This document shows, one piece after another, positions 1-7,854 of a stretch of DNA of 64,000 nucleotides. The notes beneath the pieces were generated by a model. The model worked only from the letters and a program-made list of their open reading frames with translations, was not told the origin of the DNA and ran no database searches. Every line of letters starts with the position of its first letter. Position 1 is the first letter of the stretch. Both the position numbers and the translations under genes were made by a program. Source of the stretch: Paenibacillus lutrae (GTDB lineage: Bacteria; Bacillota; Bacilli; Paenibacillales; NBRC-103111); the NCBI RefSeq assembly GCF_009757775.1, contig NZ_RHLK01000012.1, positions 91,986 through 155,985 on the forward strand. The letters are read 5' to 3'.

Positions 1-720
1 ACATTCTCATGGTCGCTTAACATACCGATGGCGGCTGTTTCAAGCCTGGAGGCATTAGCGCTAGGCGGACGTACGGCTGCGCTGGAGCAGGAGAGGGAAG
101 CTGATATTCCCGCGACGCTCGCGACTGCCGCGAGTCCGGAAATCCCGGAAGCGCGCGAGCCGGCAGGAGATACTCCGCTCCACGGTGCTAACGGTACTCC
201 AGCTCCGGTCCGCTGGTTCATCCCGCTCATGAATGCGCGCCGCGGGCAAGCCTTTACAGGCTTGTACGCGGCTGCAGGCGATGAGCCTGCGGCTCTGCTT
301 GCCGCTCTGCTTGCCGCGGATGCTACGGAAGATAAGGAGAACGGGGCGCGATGGAGCTGTCTTATCCCGGACGGAATCCGGTTGATGACGGCTTATACGG
401 CTCAGCTCAGCGAATGGATCGCCGGCGGAAGCCTGCCTCCAGATGCAGGACTGCACACCGGTGGGGGTCAGGCTTCCTTCCGGCGGCCGGACGAGATTCT
501 GTTTGTAGGGGAAACCGATATGTTTGAGGACGCGATCGCTCAGTTGTCCGCAGACCTGGTTATTCCCGTCCGCTCGCTTTCCTATAATTTGAAGGCCACG
601 GAAGTGGGGCTTCTTGCGCTTGCGCGATTAGCTCGCGGCGAAAGCGACAATAACTTTACTTTTGTACCGAACTATACCCAGTTGACCGAGGCCGAAGTCA
701 AGCTGATGGCGAAATCTTGA
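1..720 (+). CDS. tsaB: TsaB, tRNA t6A biosynthesis protein (5' end outside window)
   Basis: This is the C-terminal part of TsaB, the inactive ASKHA-fold partner of TsaD in making N6-threonylcarbamoyladenosine at position 37 of ANN-decoding tRNAs. The frame is open from base 1, and its first residues (WSLNIPMAAVSSLEALA) match the conserved TsaB stretch that follows the early Thr-Gly-Leu-Arg region, so the true start lies upstream. An ATG at 28 is internal. The C-terminal half is typically divergent. The stop at 718-720 is followed almost at once by rimI, and tsaD lies downstream, as in the B. subtilis ydi cluster. Confidence 0.9.
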   Translation, partial: TFSWSLNIPMAAVSSLEALALGGRTAALEQEREADIPATLATAASPEIPEAREPAGDTPLHGANGTPAPVRWFIPLMNARRGQAFTGLYAAAGDEPAALLAALLAADATEDKENGARWSCLIPDGIRLMTAYTAQLSEWIAGGSLPPDAGLHTGGGQASFRRPDEILFVGETDMFEDAIAQLSADLVIPVRSLSYNLKATEVGLLALARLARGESDNNFTFVPNYTQLTEAEVKLMAKS

Positions 721-743
721 CGGAAAGGGATGAACGAATCGTA

Positions 744-1244
744 ATGGAAGACCGTAAATGGGAGCGGGAGCAGCCGATAGGCGCACCAATCTTTCGCATG
801 ATGCGGCTTGACGATATTCCGCTTATTTGCGAGATTGAGCAGGAAGCTTTTACGACGCCTTGGTCGGCAGGAGCTTTTCATAATGAATTAACAAGTAATC
901 ATTTTGCCCATTATATCGTGATGATGATAGACGGGGTTGTGGCCGGATATGCCGGTATGTGGCTCATTATGGATGAAGCGCATGTCACGAACATTGCCAT
1001 CTCGGGCAAATACCGGGGCCGCAAGCTGGGAGAAGTGCTCGTGATGCAGATGCAGCACAAAGCCCGTTCACTCGGGGCTGTGCGCATGACGCTGGAAGTC
1101 CGTGCTTCAAATTTCATTGCCCAGCGGCTGTACGACAAAATGGGCTTCAAATATGTAGGTGTGCGCAAAGGATACTATACCGATAATAACGAAGATGCGA
1201 TTATTATGTGGGCTGAGCTGCCTGAACAGGACCAGCCTGCTTAA
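744..1244 (+). CDS. rimI: RimI, ribosomal protein alanine N-acetyltransferase
   Basis: A cytosolic GNAT enzyme predicted to acetylate the N-terminal alanine of ribosomal protein S18 with acetyl-CoA. The GNAT acetyl-CoA loop (KYRGRKLGEVLV) lies near residue 90, and the C-terminal block NFIAQRLYDKMGFKYVG is typical of RimI. The frame is open back to a TTG at 717 that overlaps the tsaB stop but has no ribosome binding site. I prefer ATG 744, which has AAAGGGA at 724-730, although the spacing is long. It is sandwiched between tsaB and tsaD, the usual arrangement in Firmicutes. Confidence 0.9.
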   Translation: MEDRKWEREQPIGAPIFRMMRLDDIPLICEIEQEAFTTPWSAGAFHNELTSNHFAHYIVMMIDGVVAGYAGMWLIMDEAHVTNIAISGKYRGRKLGEVLVMQMQHKARSLGAVRMTLEVRASNFIAQRLYDKMGFKYVGVRKGYYTDNNEDAIIMWAELPEQDQPA

Positions 1245-1418
1245 CGGATACAGGGCTACATTGATTACTGTCCGTCCTTAGTAGTAAAAGCGTGTAAGTC
1301 CCGTTTATGCACACAAAGGACTTGTCTTCTAATGCACAAGTACAAGCGAACGATTTTAGGAATTACAAAGTCCTGCAGCGCCTGATCCTTGAAGTCTGAG
1401 GAGGTGTTCGGAAAAGGA

Positions 1419-2456
1419 ATGAATGGAATGAATTCACCTGCAAAGTCTGTCTATCTATTAGCTATTGAAACGAGCTGTGATGAAACGTCGGCAGCAGTTA
1501 TCGAGAATGGCACTACTATTCGCTCCAATGTGGTATCCAGCCAGATCGAGACGCACCGGCGCTTCGGCGGTGTTGTTCCGGAAATCGCCTCCCGCCAGCA
1601 CGTGGAGACGATAACCTGGATTCTGCAGGAAGCTTTGGATCAAGCCGGATTGACCATGGAAGATATGTCGGCTGTTGCAGTCACGCAAGGTCCTGGTCTT
1701 GTCGGATCTCTGCTTGTCGGCGTTATAGCTGCCAAATCGCTCGCGTGCTCGCTGGAGCTGCCTCTGATTGGCGTACATCATATTGCCGGTCATATCTATG
1801 CGAATCAGCTGGTCCATAAGCTGGAATACCCTCTCGTGTCTCTGGTCGTGTCTGGCGGTCACACGGAGCTGATCTACATGGAGAGCGAAGGAAGCTTCCG
1901 CATTATCGGGCAAACGCGTGACGATGCAGCTGGAGAAGCGTACGATAAAATCGCGCGTGCCCTGAAGCTGCCTTATCCGGGAGGCCCTCATATTGACCGC
2001 CTTGCCCAAGAAGCGGACGGGGAGATCAAGATGCCCCGGGCTTGGCTTGAGAATTCTTACGATTTTAGCTTCAGCGGCCTGAAATCTGCGGTGCTTAACG
2101 TGCTTAACCAATCTCGGATGCGGGGAGAAGAACCGGTGGCGGCTCATGTCGCCAAAGGCTTTCAATCTTCCGTGGTGGAGGTGCTCGTAGAGAAAGCCGG
2201 GCGCGCGGTGAAGGAGTACGGAGCCAAGCAGCTCCTTCTCGCCGGCGGTGTAGCCGCCAACCGCGGGCTGCGCGAAGCGCTCACGAAGCGCTGCGAGGAG
2301 CTCGGCGTACCGCTCCTTATGCCGCCGATGGACCTGTGTTCAGACAACGCAGCGATGATCGGCGCGGCGGCCTTCCTGAAATGGAACCGGGGAGATATCA
2401 CCGGGCTTGATTTTAAGGCGGAGCCTGTTCTTAGTTTGGAGAAGTGGGGTTATTAA
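1419..2456 (+). CDS. tsaD: TsaD, tRNA N6-adenosine threonylcarbamoyltransferase
   Basis: Catalytic subunit that transfers the threonylcarbamoyl group from threonylcarbamoyl-AMP to A37 of tRNA. It is an ASKHA-fold metalloprotein, formerly Gcp. It starts with the family motif LAIETSCDETSAAV, has the metal-binding HIAGH near residue 116, the SGGHTELIY loop, the GEAYDKIAR block and a C-terminal SDNAAMIGAAA motif. Length near 345 residues is normal. A TTG at 1389 extends the frame, but ATG 1419 (or 1428) follows GAGGAGG at 1398-1404 and AAAAGGA, so I start there. It is separated from rimI by about 170 bases. Confidence 0.95.
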   Translation: MNGMNSPAKSVYLLAIETSCDETSAAVIENGTTIRSNVVSSQIETHRRFGGVVPEIASRQHVETITWILQEALDQAGLTMEDMSAVAVTQGPGLVGSLLVGVIAAKSLACSLELPLIGVHHIAGHIYANQLVHKLEYPLVSLVVSGGHTELIYMESEGSFRIIGQTRDDAAGEAYDKIARALKLPYPGGPHIDRLAQEADGEIKMPRAWLENSYDFSFSGLKSAVLNVLNQSRMRGEEPVAAHVAKGFQSSVVEVLVEKAGRAVKEYGAKQLLLAGGVAANRGLREALTKRCEELGVPLLMPPMDLCSDNAAMIGAAAFLKWNRGDITGLDFKAEPVLSLEKWGY

Positions 2457-2494
2457 GGCGGGGGAATGCCTCCCGAAGAATTGTGTACCCAAGG

Positions 2495-2522
2495 TCGCTG
2501 CCAATAAGGCAGCGGCTTTTAT
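2495..2522 (+). terminator. Probable terminator after tsaD
   Basis: CGCTGCC and GGCAGCG pair around a 5-base loop (AATAA), followed by a short CTTTT run. The T run is weak, so termination may be partial. Confidence 0.5.
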
Positions 2523-2607
2523 GTATCCTTTTGTTGTTAAACCTTACCCATACTTCACCATAGGCTTCGGGCTAAAAGCAGAATGGCGGCACGTAAAAGG
2601 ACTTGTA

Positions 2608-2952
2608 TCAAATGGCCTCTGATCTTACAACCCTTGCTGTGAAATTGTAATAAGCAAATCTATAATAAGTGCCGTGAACCAGTGCCGCTATATCCTTACT
2701 ATCCCGGATGGTGTATAATTGTTCTCCTCCTTTAATTAATGGAGGAGCACAATCAGTATCGCACCTTGCTTGGGTGAGCGTCTTGCGGTCGATCTCGCCA
2801 ATTCGGGGACCGAGCAAATTTCCTTTGATGGCATCGGCGAGAAAATATTTGTGCCTTATATACACAATTGTCACGTGGTTCCGTCCATCTGTTTGATCAG
2901 AGGCGGAGATGAATATTATCAGGGCAAGCAGCATTAAAAGCATTCGGAACAT
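2608..2952 (-). CDS. Small secreted protein of unknown function
   Basis: A 114-residue protein with a hydrophobic N-terminus (about residues 2-18, then SASDQTDG), which looks like a signal peptide or a single membrane anchor. The rest is hydrophilic with two cysteines (CDTDC) that could form a disulfide outside the cell. A strong GGAGGGGG ribosome binding site precedes the ATG at 2952, which supports translation. It is transcribed towards tsaD. I do not recognise a family. Confidence 0.6.
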   Translation of the reverse strand: MFRMLLMLLALIIFISASDQTDGRNHVTIVYIRHKYFLADAIKGNLLGPRIGEIDRKTLTQARCDTDCAPPLIKGGEQLYTIRDSKDIAALVHGTYYRFAYYNFTARVVRSEAI

Positions 2953-3060
2953 AATTTTCCCCCTCCACTCGGTTGTTCCATTTTTTGTTGTGATTTCAAT
3001 TTAATTTTAACCGGGGACCCGTAGTTTTTCATAGTTGATTCTCATAGTACTCCTTGGGTT

Positions 3061-3132
3061 TGTGGACAAGAATTCAGCCAACGAGAAGATATCCACAGGG
3101 ATAAAATCATAATCTTATACACATGTGGATAA
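3061..3132. promoter_or_regulatory. DnaA-box cluster A
   Basis: Four 9-mers resembling the DnaA box TTATNCACA lie within 72 bases: TGTGGACAA at 3061-3069 (one mismatch), ATATCCACA at 3089-3097 (one mismatch), TTATACACA at 3115-3123 and TGTGGATAA at 3124-3132 (both exact, abutting head to head). The cluster lies directly upstream of the leuA leader promoter at 3165-3194, so DnaA bound here could also affect leuA. There is no dnaA gene nearby, so this is not oriC. Confidence 0.65.
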
Positions 3133-3164
3133 AACTGAATTTTTTGAAGATTTATAATTTTGTA

Positions 3165-3194
3165 TTGACTTTCAGTTTGGCAGCATACTATAAT
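3165..3194 (+). promoter_or_regulatory. Sigma-A promoter of the leuA leader
   Basis: TTGACT at 3165-3170 and TATAAT at 3189-3194 are 18 bases apart. Transcription would start near 3201, about 1 kb before leuA, and run through both T-box leaders. Confidence 0.75.
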
Positions 3195-3200
3195 CAACAA

Positions 3201-3585
3201 CAAGTTATGAATATGGAAAACGCTGGGAACGGGAACAGCAAGGATATTCATTTGGCCAGAGAGCTGCGGGTTGGTGCGACGCAGTCGGATGATTCCTGAA
3301 CACTCACCCGGGAGCGGTAAAGCTGAGAACACCCTATTGTTGCTGAATCGGGAGACGCTTAAGTCCCTGTATCGGCATGATACCCGTGAATGGGATCGTT
3401 AGGTGTGAGGTAGGCTTTGACGGATGGCCCACGTGATCGGGCAGCGAAGGAGCATGAGGTACACAGTTGTGATTGCTTCCTGAGCACCGAGGTGGATCCG
3501 CAATTGCGGCGGATCAACAAGAGTGGTAACGCGGAAGGCTGACCGGCCTGTCGTCTCTTATATGGAGACGGCAGGCCTTTTTGCG
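3201..3585 (+). promoter_or_regulatory. Leucine T-box leader 1
   Basis: A tRNA-sensing T-box riboswitch. Visible parts are the Stem I distal motifs (AGAGAGCTGCGGG with GGTGCGACGCAG near 3257-3284), a candidate CTC (Leu) specifier at 3303-3305, the T-box core AAGAGTGGTAACGCGG at 3519-3534 and a terminator hairpin at 3545-3582 ending in TTTTT. The 5' AAGAG of the T-box can pair with the CTCTT in the terminator to form the antiterminator. Uncharged tRNA-Leu should allow read-through. No gene separates this leader from leader 2. Confidence 0.85.
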
Positions 3586-3659
3586 TATAGGCACACCAAA
3601 AAATGAGGTTTGTATTTTTAGTCCGGGAAGAAGAGGCCTGCGGGTCCAATAACGCAAAA

Positions 3660-4028
3660 CATATAACAAACGCGATGAACAAGAGTAGTAGGATCCGGTT
3701 ACGGTACAGAGAGCTGCGGGACGGTGCGACGCAGTCCGTGAAGGATCGGAACTCGCTTGGGAGCGGGAAGTGAAGAACACGCGCAGACGAGAACTTGCCT
3801 GGCGTGACTGAAGCTTAAATCCGGGCGCCTCCGTTATCGGGCAGCGGCGATTGGCTGCCGGGTGAAGAAGAGACAGCAAGCTGGTGTGGATTACGCACAC
3901 ATGCTTTTGCCTTCTGGAACCCGCCCAGCATCGCCGCTGCGAGCGGACTCTTCTATACGAAGAGTCAACAAGAGTGGTACCGCGCCGGCTATGCCGTCGT
4001 CTCTTAACAGGAGACGGCGGCTTTTTGT
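3660..4028 (+). promoter_or_regulatory. Leucine T-box leader 2
   Basis: A second complete T-box leader, clearly a relative of the first: GAGAGCTGCGGG, GGTGCGACGCAG, a CTC at 3752-3754 at the same distance from a shared GGGAGCGG block, core AAGAGTGGTACCGCG at 3970-3984 and a terminator at 3993-4026. Stem I seems to begin near 3673 (GATGAACAAGAGTAGTA). Two T-boxes in series make leuA expression need two successive read-through events, which should sharpen the response to leucine starvation. Confidence 0.87.
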
Positions 4029-4107
4029 GTTTGTTGCGTGCTCGGGATTACCCGGAGGGATGAAGCTGAGCACGCAGAAAAGAGGCGTAGCGGCGGTTCA
4101 ATGTTAA

Positions 4108-4140
4108 TGGAGCAAGTGGAGCAAGTGGAGCAAGTGGAGC
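4108..4140 (+). repeat. Short 9-bp tandem repeat before leuA
   Basis: TGGAGCAAG occurs three times in a row plus a partial fourth copy between the second T-box terminator and leuA. It contains a 20-codon frame from ATG 4107 (Met-(Glu-Gln-Val)3...) without a ribosome binding site, so I read it as a slippage repeat and not a leader peptide. Confidence 0.6.
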
Positions 4141-4203
4141 ATCAAGAAACCTCCGCAAGGAGTTTCTAATACAGCCCTTCAAGGGTAATAAGGAGGAATA
4201 GAC

Positions 4204-5748
4204 ATGACTAAACGGCAAATTAAGATTTTTGACACGACACTGAGGGACGGGGAACAGGCCCCTGGAGGTTCACTGTATCCGGAGGAGAAAATCCGGCTTG
4301 CCAGACAGCTTGTTAAGCTCGGTGTGGACACGATTGAACCGGGATTTCCGATCTCAAGCCCGGGGGATTTTGCAGCCGTCCAGCAGATTTCCAGGGAGCT
4401 TCAGGGCGTTGAAATCTGCGGATTCGCCAGAGCGGTCCAAATCGATATCGATGCGGCGCTAAAAGCGACCGAGGATGCGGCACTGCGCCGGATTCACATG
4501 TTCATCTCTTCTTCGGATATCCACTTGAATTTCCAGCTTCGCAAAACGCGGGAGCAGGTCAAGGAAGAAGCGAGAACGATGGTGGCTTATGCGAAGCAGT
4601 TCTGCGAGCGCATTGAATTTACAGCAATGGACTCCAGCCGGACAGGACGCGAATATCTGTACGAGCTGATTGAAGCGGTCATTGCGGAAGGCGCGACCAT
4701 TATCAATCTGCCGGATACGGTCGGCTATGCGCTGCCGGAGGATTACGGGCAGATGTTTGCCGATGTGCGCCGTCATGCGCGCGGAGCGCAGGACGCTGAG
4801 TTCAGCGCCCACTGCCATAACGATCTGGGTCTTGCGGTTGCTAATTCCATGGCCGCGATCAAGAACGGCGCCACCTATGTGGAGGTGTCGGTGAACGGAA
4901 TCGGGGAACGTGCGGGCAACTGTTCTCTGGAAGAAATCGTGATGGCGGTTGAGACGCATTCCGAGGCGCTTGGGGTGACGACCGGTATAAATCTCAGCGA
5001 AATTTATAATACTTCCTGCATGGTCAGCCGCGTAATGAACATGCCGATTGCGTTCAACAAGCCGGTTGTCGGACGCAATGCCTTCCAGCATGAATCGGGC
5101 ATTCATCAGGACGGATTGCTGAAGAACCGCAATACTTACGAGATCATGGAGCCTGAGAAGCTGGGTATTCCCCGCTCTATGATTATTCTGGGCAAGCATT
5201 CCGGCCGTCATGCTCTCAAACACCGTGCAGGTCAGTACGGTATTGACCTGGACGCAGCGGCTCTTGAAGATGTGTACAGCCGCTTCAAGAACTTGGCCGA
5301 CGAGCAGAAGCATGTGACGGATGACGAGCTGCTTGGCTTAATCGGAGACCAAACAGCAGCAGAGCGCTTCTCTCTGGTTCACCTGCAGGTAGTCAGCAGC
5401 AGCGACCGCAGCCGTGTCGCCTCGGCGACCATCCGGGACAATGAGAGTGGCGGTGAAGCCACTTGGTCGGGGACCGGAGATGGACCGATCGAAGCCATCG
5501 TGAATTGTATCCGCCAGGCGCTTCCTATGGAGGTTACCTTCACCGATCTGGAGCTGCATTCGCTGTCCGCGAGTGAGAAGGCAACGGGGGAAGCGGCCGT
5601 TACCGTATCCTGCGGTTCGCAGACGTACAAAAGCTCGGGCCTTGACGAGGACATTCTCTTCGCGGCTGCCAAGGCGTTCCTGTCCGCGTGCAATCAGGCT
5701 GTCCGTGCTAATGCGGACGCTTCACGTGATGTACCCTTAATGGCCTAA
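4204..5748 (+). CDS. leuA: LeuA, 2-isopropylmalate synthase
   Basis: Condenses 2-ketoisovalerate with acetyl-CoA, the first committed step of leucine synthesis. The TIM-barrel domain starts with DTTLRDGEQAPGG (metal-binding Asp), has HCHNDLGLAVAN with the metal-binding histidines, NGIGERAGNCSLEE and HESGIHQDG. The C-terminal third is the LeuA regulatory/dimer domain that binds leucine, so feedback inhibition is expected on top of T-box control. Length (514) is standard. AAGGAGG lies just before ATG 4204. The gene stands alone: no leuB, leuC or leuD follows. Confidence 0.95.
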   Translation: MTKRQIKIFDTTLRDGEQAPGGSLYPEEKIRLARQLVKLGVDTIEPGFPISSPGDFAAVQQISRELQGVEICGFARAVQIDIDAALKATEDAALRRIHMFISSSDIHLNFQLRKTREQVKEEARTMVAYAKQFCERIEFTAMDSSRTGREYLYELIEAVIAEGATIINLPDTVGYALPEDYGQMFADVRRHARGAQDAEFSAHCHNDLGLAVANSMAAIKNGATYVEVSVNGIGERAGNCSLEEIVMAVETHSEALGVTTGINLSEIYNTSCMVSRVMNMPIAFNKPVVGRNAFQHESGIHQDGLLKNRNTYEIMEPEKLGIPRSMIILGKHSGRHALKHRAGQYGIDLDAAALEDVYSRFKNLADEQKHVTDDELLGLIGDQTAAERFSLVHLQVVSSSDRSRVASATIRDNESGGEATWSGTGDGPIEAIVNCIRQALPMEVTFTDLELHSLSASEKATGEAAVTVSCGSQTYKSSGLDEDILFAAAKAFLSACNQAVRANADASRDVPLMA

Positions 5749-5749
5749 A

Positions 5750-5982
5750 TTATTCACAGGGTGAGTGTTGAGAAGTTATACACACCCCCTGTGGATAATG
5801 TGGATAACCCCTGAAAAACTTTATTTTTCAGGGGATTTTTATTTCCCGGGGTTCCGCATAACTTCCGCATAACTTTTGAAGCGAAAACTGTGGATAATGT
5901 GGATAAATCTGTTCATAAGTGCCTGAAGCTTTGAAAATTAAGCTTTTTTTTATTAAGAGGCTGTGGATGACTATGTGGATAA
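5750..5982. promoter_or_regulatory. DnaA-box cluster B
   Basis: At least eight DnaA-box-like 9-mers lie in 233 bases: TTATTCACA 5750-5758, TTATACACA 5776-5784, TGTGGATAA at 5790-5798, 5799-5807, 5889-5897, 5898-5906 and 5974-5982 (all match TTATNCACA on one strand), and TGTGGATGA at 5962-5970 (one mismatch). Two pairs are directly abutting tandem copies. An 11-bp tandem repeat (TTCCGCATAAC twice, 5852-5873) lies in the middle. The first boxes touch the leuA terminator. Confidence 0.8.
5808..5840 (+). terminator. leuA terminator
   Basis: An 11-bp perfect stem (CCCCTGAAAAA at 5808-5818, TTTTTCAGGGG at 5824-5834) with a 5-base loop, followed by ATTTTTATTT. It sits inside the DnaA-box cluster. 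Confidence 0.85.
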
Positions 5983-6056
5983 AAATATATTGGTTCGCAG
6001 AGGTTGAAAATCGTGTAATTAGGAACGATATCTTTATTCGGTAAGGAGTGAAACGG

Positions 6057-7805
6057 ATGAATATTGAAGCCTTTTATCACGGGACTAAAAGCAACTGGGC
6101 CTATGCTTACGATAATAATTTGATCCACCTGCGTGTCCGTACCCAGCGTGATGATGTGGATCAGGTAACGGCGATTACAAGCGACAAATACGACTGGGAC
6201 CGCTTTTACAAAGAATTTCCGATGTTAAAAACGGCTTCCGATTCGTTGTTCGATTACTGGGAAGCCGAAATTTCCCCGGAGCACAAGCGGTTATCTTATT
6301 GCTTCCGGCTTAGCTCAGGAGATCGGCAGCTGTGGATGACGGAGACGGGGATTCATTCTGAACAGCCCTATCCGACGGGGGGGTATTATGCTTTTCCGTA
6401 TATTCATGAGAATGATGTCTTTCATCCGCCTGCATGGGCAAAAGATGCGATTTTCTATCAAATATTCCCGGAACGGTTTGCCAATGGGGATAAGAGCAAT
6501 GACCCTGAGGGTACTCAGCCGTGGGGCGAAAGGCCCGAAGTGGACAATTTTTTCGGAGGTGATCTCCAAGGTGTTCTGGATCATCTCGATTATTTAACGG
6601 ATCTTGGCATTAATGCGATTTATTTTACTCCTCTATTCCTGTCTCCTTCTAACCATAAATACGACACCATTGATTATAAAAAGGTAGACCCTCATTTCGG
6701 CGATAACAAGCTATTGAAGCAATTGGTGGAAACCTGTCATGAACGCGGAATCCGCGTGATGCTTGATGCTGTTTTTAATCACTGTGCGCTGGATTTTCCT
6801 GCGTTTAAAGATGTAAGAGAGAACGGGGCAGACTCGAAGTATGTGGACTGGTTCCACGTGAACGAATTTCCGATAGCGGTCAAAGACGGGATTCCCACGT
6901 ATGACACGTTCGGTTTTTTTGAAAGCATGCCGAAATTTAATACCGCTAACCCGGAGGTCAAAGACTACCTGATCGGAATCGCCAAGTATTGGATCGAGGA
7001 AATCGGAATCGACGGCTGGCGCCTGGATGTCGCGGACGAGATTGACCACCATTTCTGGCGGGAACTGCGGCAGGTTGTCAAAGAAGTCAATCCGGAAGCT
7101 TATATTGTGGGCGAGGTGTGGAACGGCTCGCTGATGTGGCTGCTGGGGGACCAGTTCGATTCGGTCATGAACTATCCGTTCTCCGATAAAGTGCTGGAAT
7201 TCTTCTCCGGGCCTGGGATGGACGGGCATTCGTTCGCAAGCAGCATGGGTTTTCTGCTCATGCGTTATCCGAAACAGGCCAATGAAGTGGTTTTCAACCT
7301 GCTGTGCAGCCACGATACCCCGAGAGTCTTGACGCGTGTCGGCGGAGACAAAAGAAGGCTGAAACTATGCGTCGTGTTCCTGATGACCTATATGGGCACG
7401 CCTTGCATTTTCTATGGGGACGAGGTAGGGCTTCAAGGAGGCGGCGACCCGGATTGCCGTCAGTGTATGCAGTGGCATCCCGATATGCAGGACAACGAGC
7501 TGCTTGATTTCTATAAGCTTCTGATCCATCTCCGCAAGGAAAACAAAGCGCTGCGGCAGGGCAGTTTCCGTTTCTTGAAAGCGGATCCCGGGGATCCCTG
7601 CATTATTTATGAGCGGATTGACGGGGACACTCACTTCACCATTTGGATGAATAATACGGAGGAGCGTGTGACCCTGAGCCATCCGATGAACACCGACGAT
7701 TGGCGTGATGCGTTGTCTGAGGAAGAGGTAAAACCTGTCGACGGCATGATGAATATCGAATTGGATGAACTTGGATACAGAATTTTGTACCGAAAGTTAA
7801 AATAA
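6057..7805 (+). CDS. GH13 maltogenic amylase / neopullulanase / cyclomaltodextrinase
   Basis: An intracellular alpha-amylase-family enzyme (GH13_20 type) that hydrolyses cyclodextrins, pullulan and maltodextrins. An N-terminal CBM34-like beta domain (about residues 1-120) is followed by the catalytic barrel, starting AIFYQIFPERFANGD. Catalytic residues are visible: nucleophile Asp324 in GWRLDVADEID, acid/base Glu353 in IVGEVW, and Asp420 in SHDTPR. There is no signal peptide. ATG 6057 has AAGGAG at 6043-6048; the upstream GTG 6048 overlaps that site and is less likely. No sugar transporter or regulator is adjacent, so its exact substrate cannot be read from context. Confidence 0.9.
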   Translation: MNIEAFYHGTKSNWAYAYDNNLIHLRVRTQRDDVDQVTAITSDKYDWDRFYKEFPMLKTASDSLFDYWEAEISPEHKRLSYCFRLSSGDRQLWMTETGIHSEQPYPTGGYYAFPYIHENDVFHPPAWAKDAIFYQIFPERFANGDKSNDPEGTQPWGERPEVDNFFGGDLQGVLDHLDYLTDLGINAIYFTPLFLSPSNHKYDTIDYKKVDPHFGDNKLLKQLVETCHERGIRVMLDAVFNHCALDFPAFKDVRENGADSKYVDWFHVNEFPIAVKDGIPTYDTFGFFESMPKFNTANPEVKDYLIGIAKYWIEEIGIDGWRLDVADEIDHHFWRELRQVVKEVNPEAYIVGEVWNGSLMWLLGDQFDSVMNYPFSDKVLEFFSGPGMDGHSFASSMGFLLMRYPKQANEVVFNLLCSHDTPRVLTRVGGDKRRLKLCVVFLMTYMGTPCIFYGDEVGLQGGGDPDCRQCMQWHPDMQDNELLDFYKLLIHLRKENKALRQGSFRFLKADPGDPCIIYERIDGDTHFTIWMNNTEERVTLSHPMNTDDWRDALSEEEVKPVDGMMNIELDELGYRILYRKLK

Positions 7806-7827
7806 TCGTCGATTAATGTCGATATAG

Positions 7828-7849
7828 TCCCTATAGAAACTATAGGGGG
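7828..7849 (+). promoter_or_regulatory. Hairpin covering the mcp ribosome binding site
   Basis: CCCTATAG (7829-7836) and CTATAGGG (7840-7847) form an 8-bp stem with an AAA loop. The Shine-Dalgarno AGGGGG at 7844-7849 is in the 3' arm, 5 bases before ATG 7855, so the fold would hide it. No T run follows, which argues against a simple terminator. Confidence 0.5.
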
Positions 7850-7854
7850 ATTCA

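Noticed and set aside
2407..2622. 71-residue ORF after tsaD
   Set aside because: It overlaps the tsaD end and its terminator, with no family match.
4107..4169. 20-codon leader peptide before leuA
   Set aside because: It has no ribosome binding site and no leucine codons; the T-box leaders already explain control.
5750..5982. Chromosomal or plasmid replication origin
   Set aside because: DnaA boxes are dense, but dnaA, dnaN, rpmH and rnpA are absent, there is no clear AT-rich unwinding element or DnaA-trio, and the flanks are housekeeping genes. A titration or regulatory cluster fits better.
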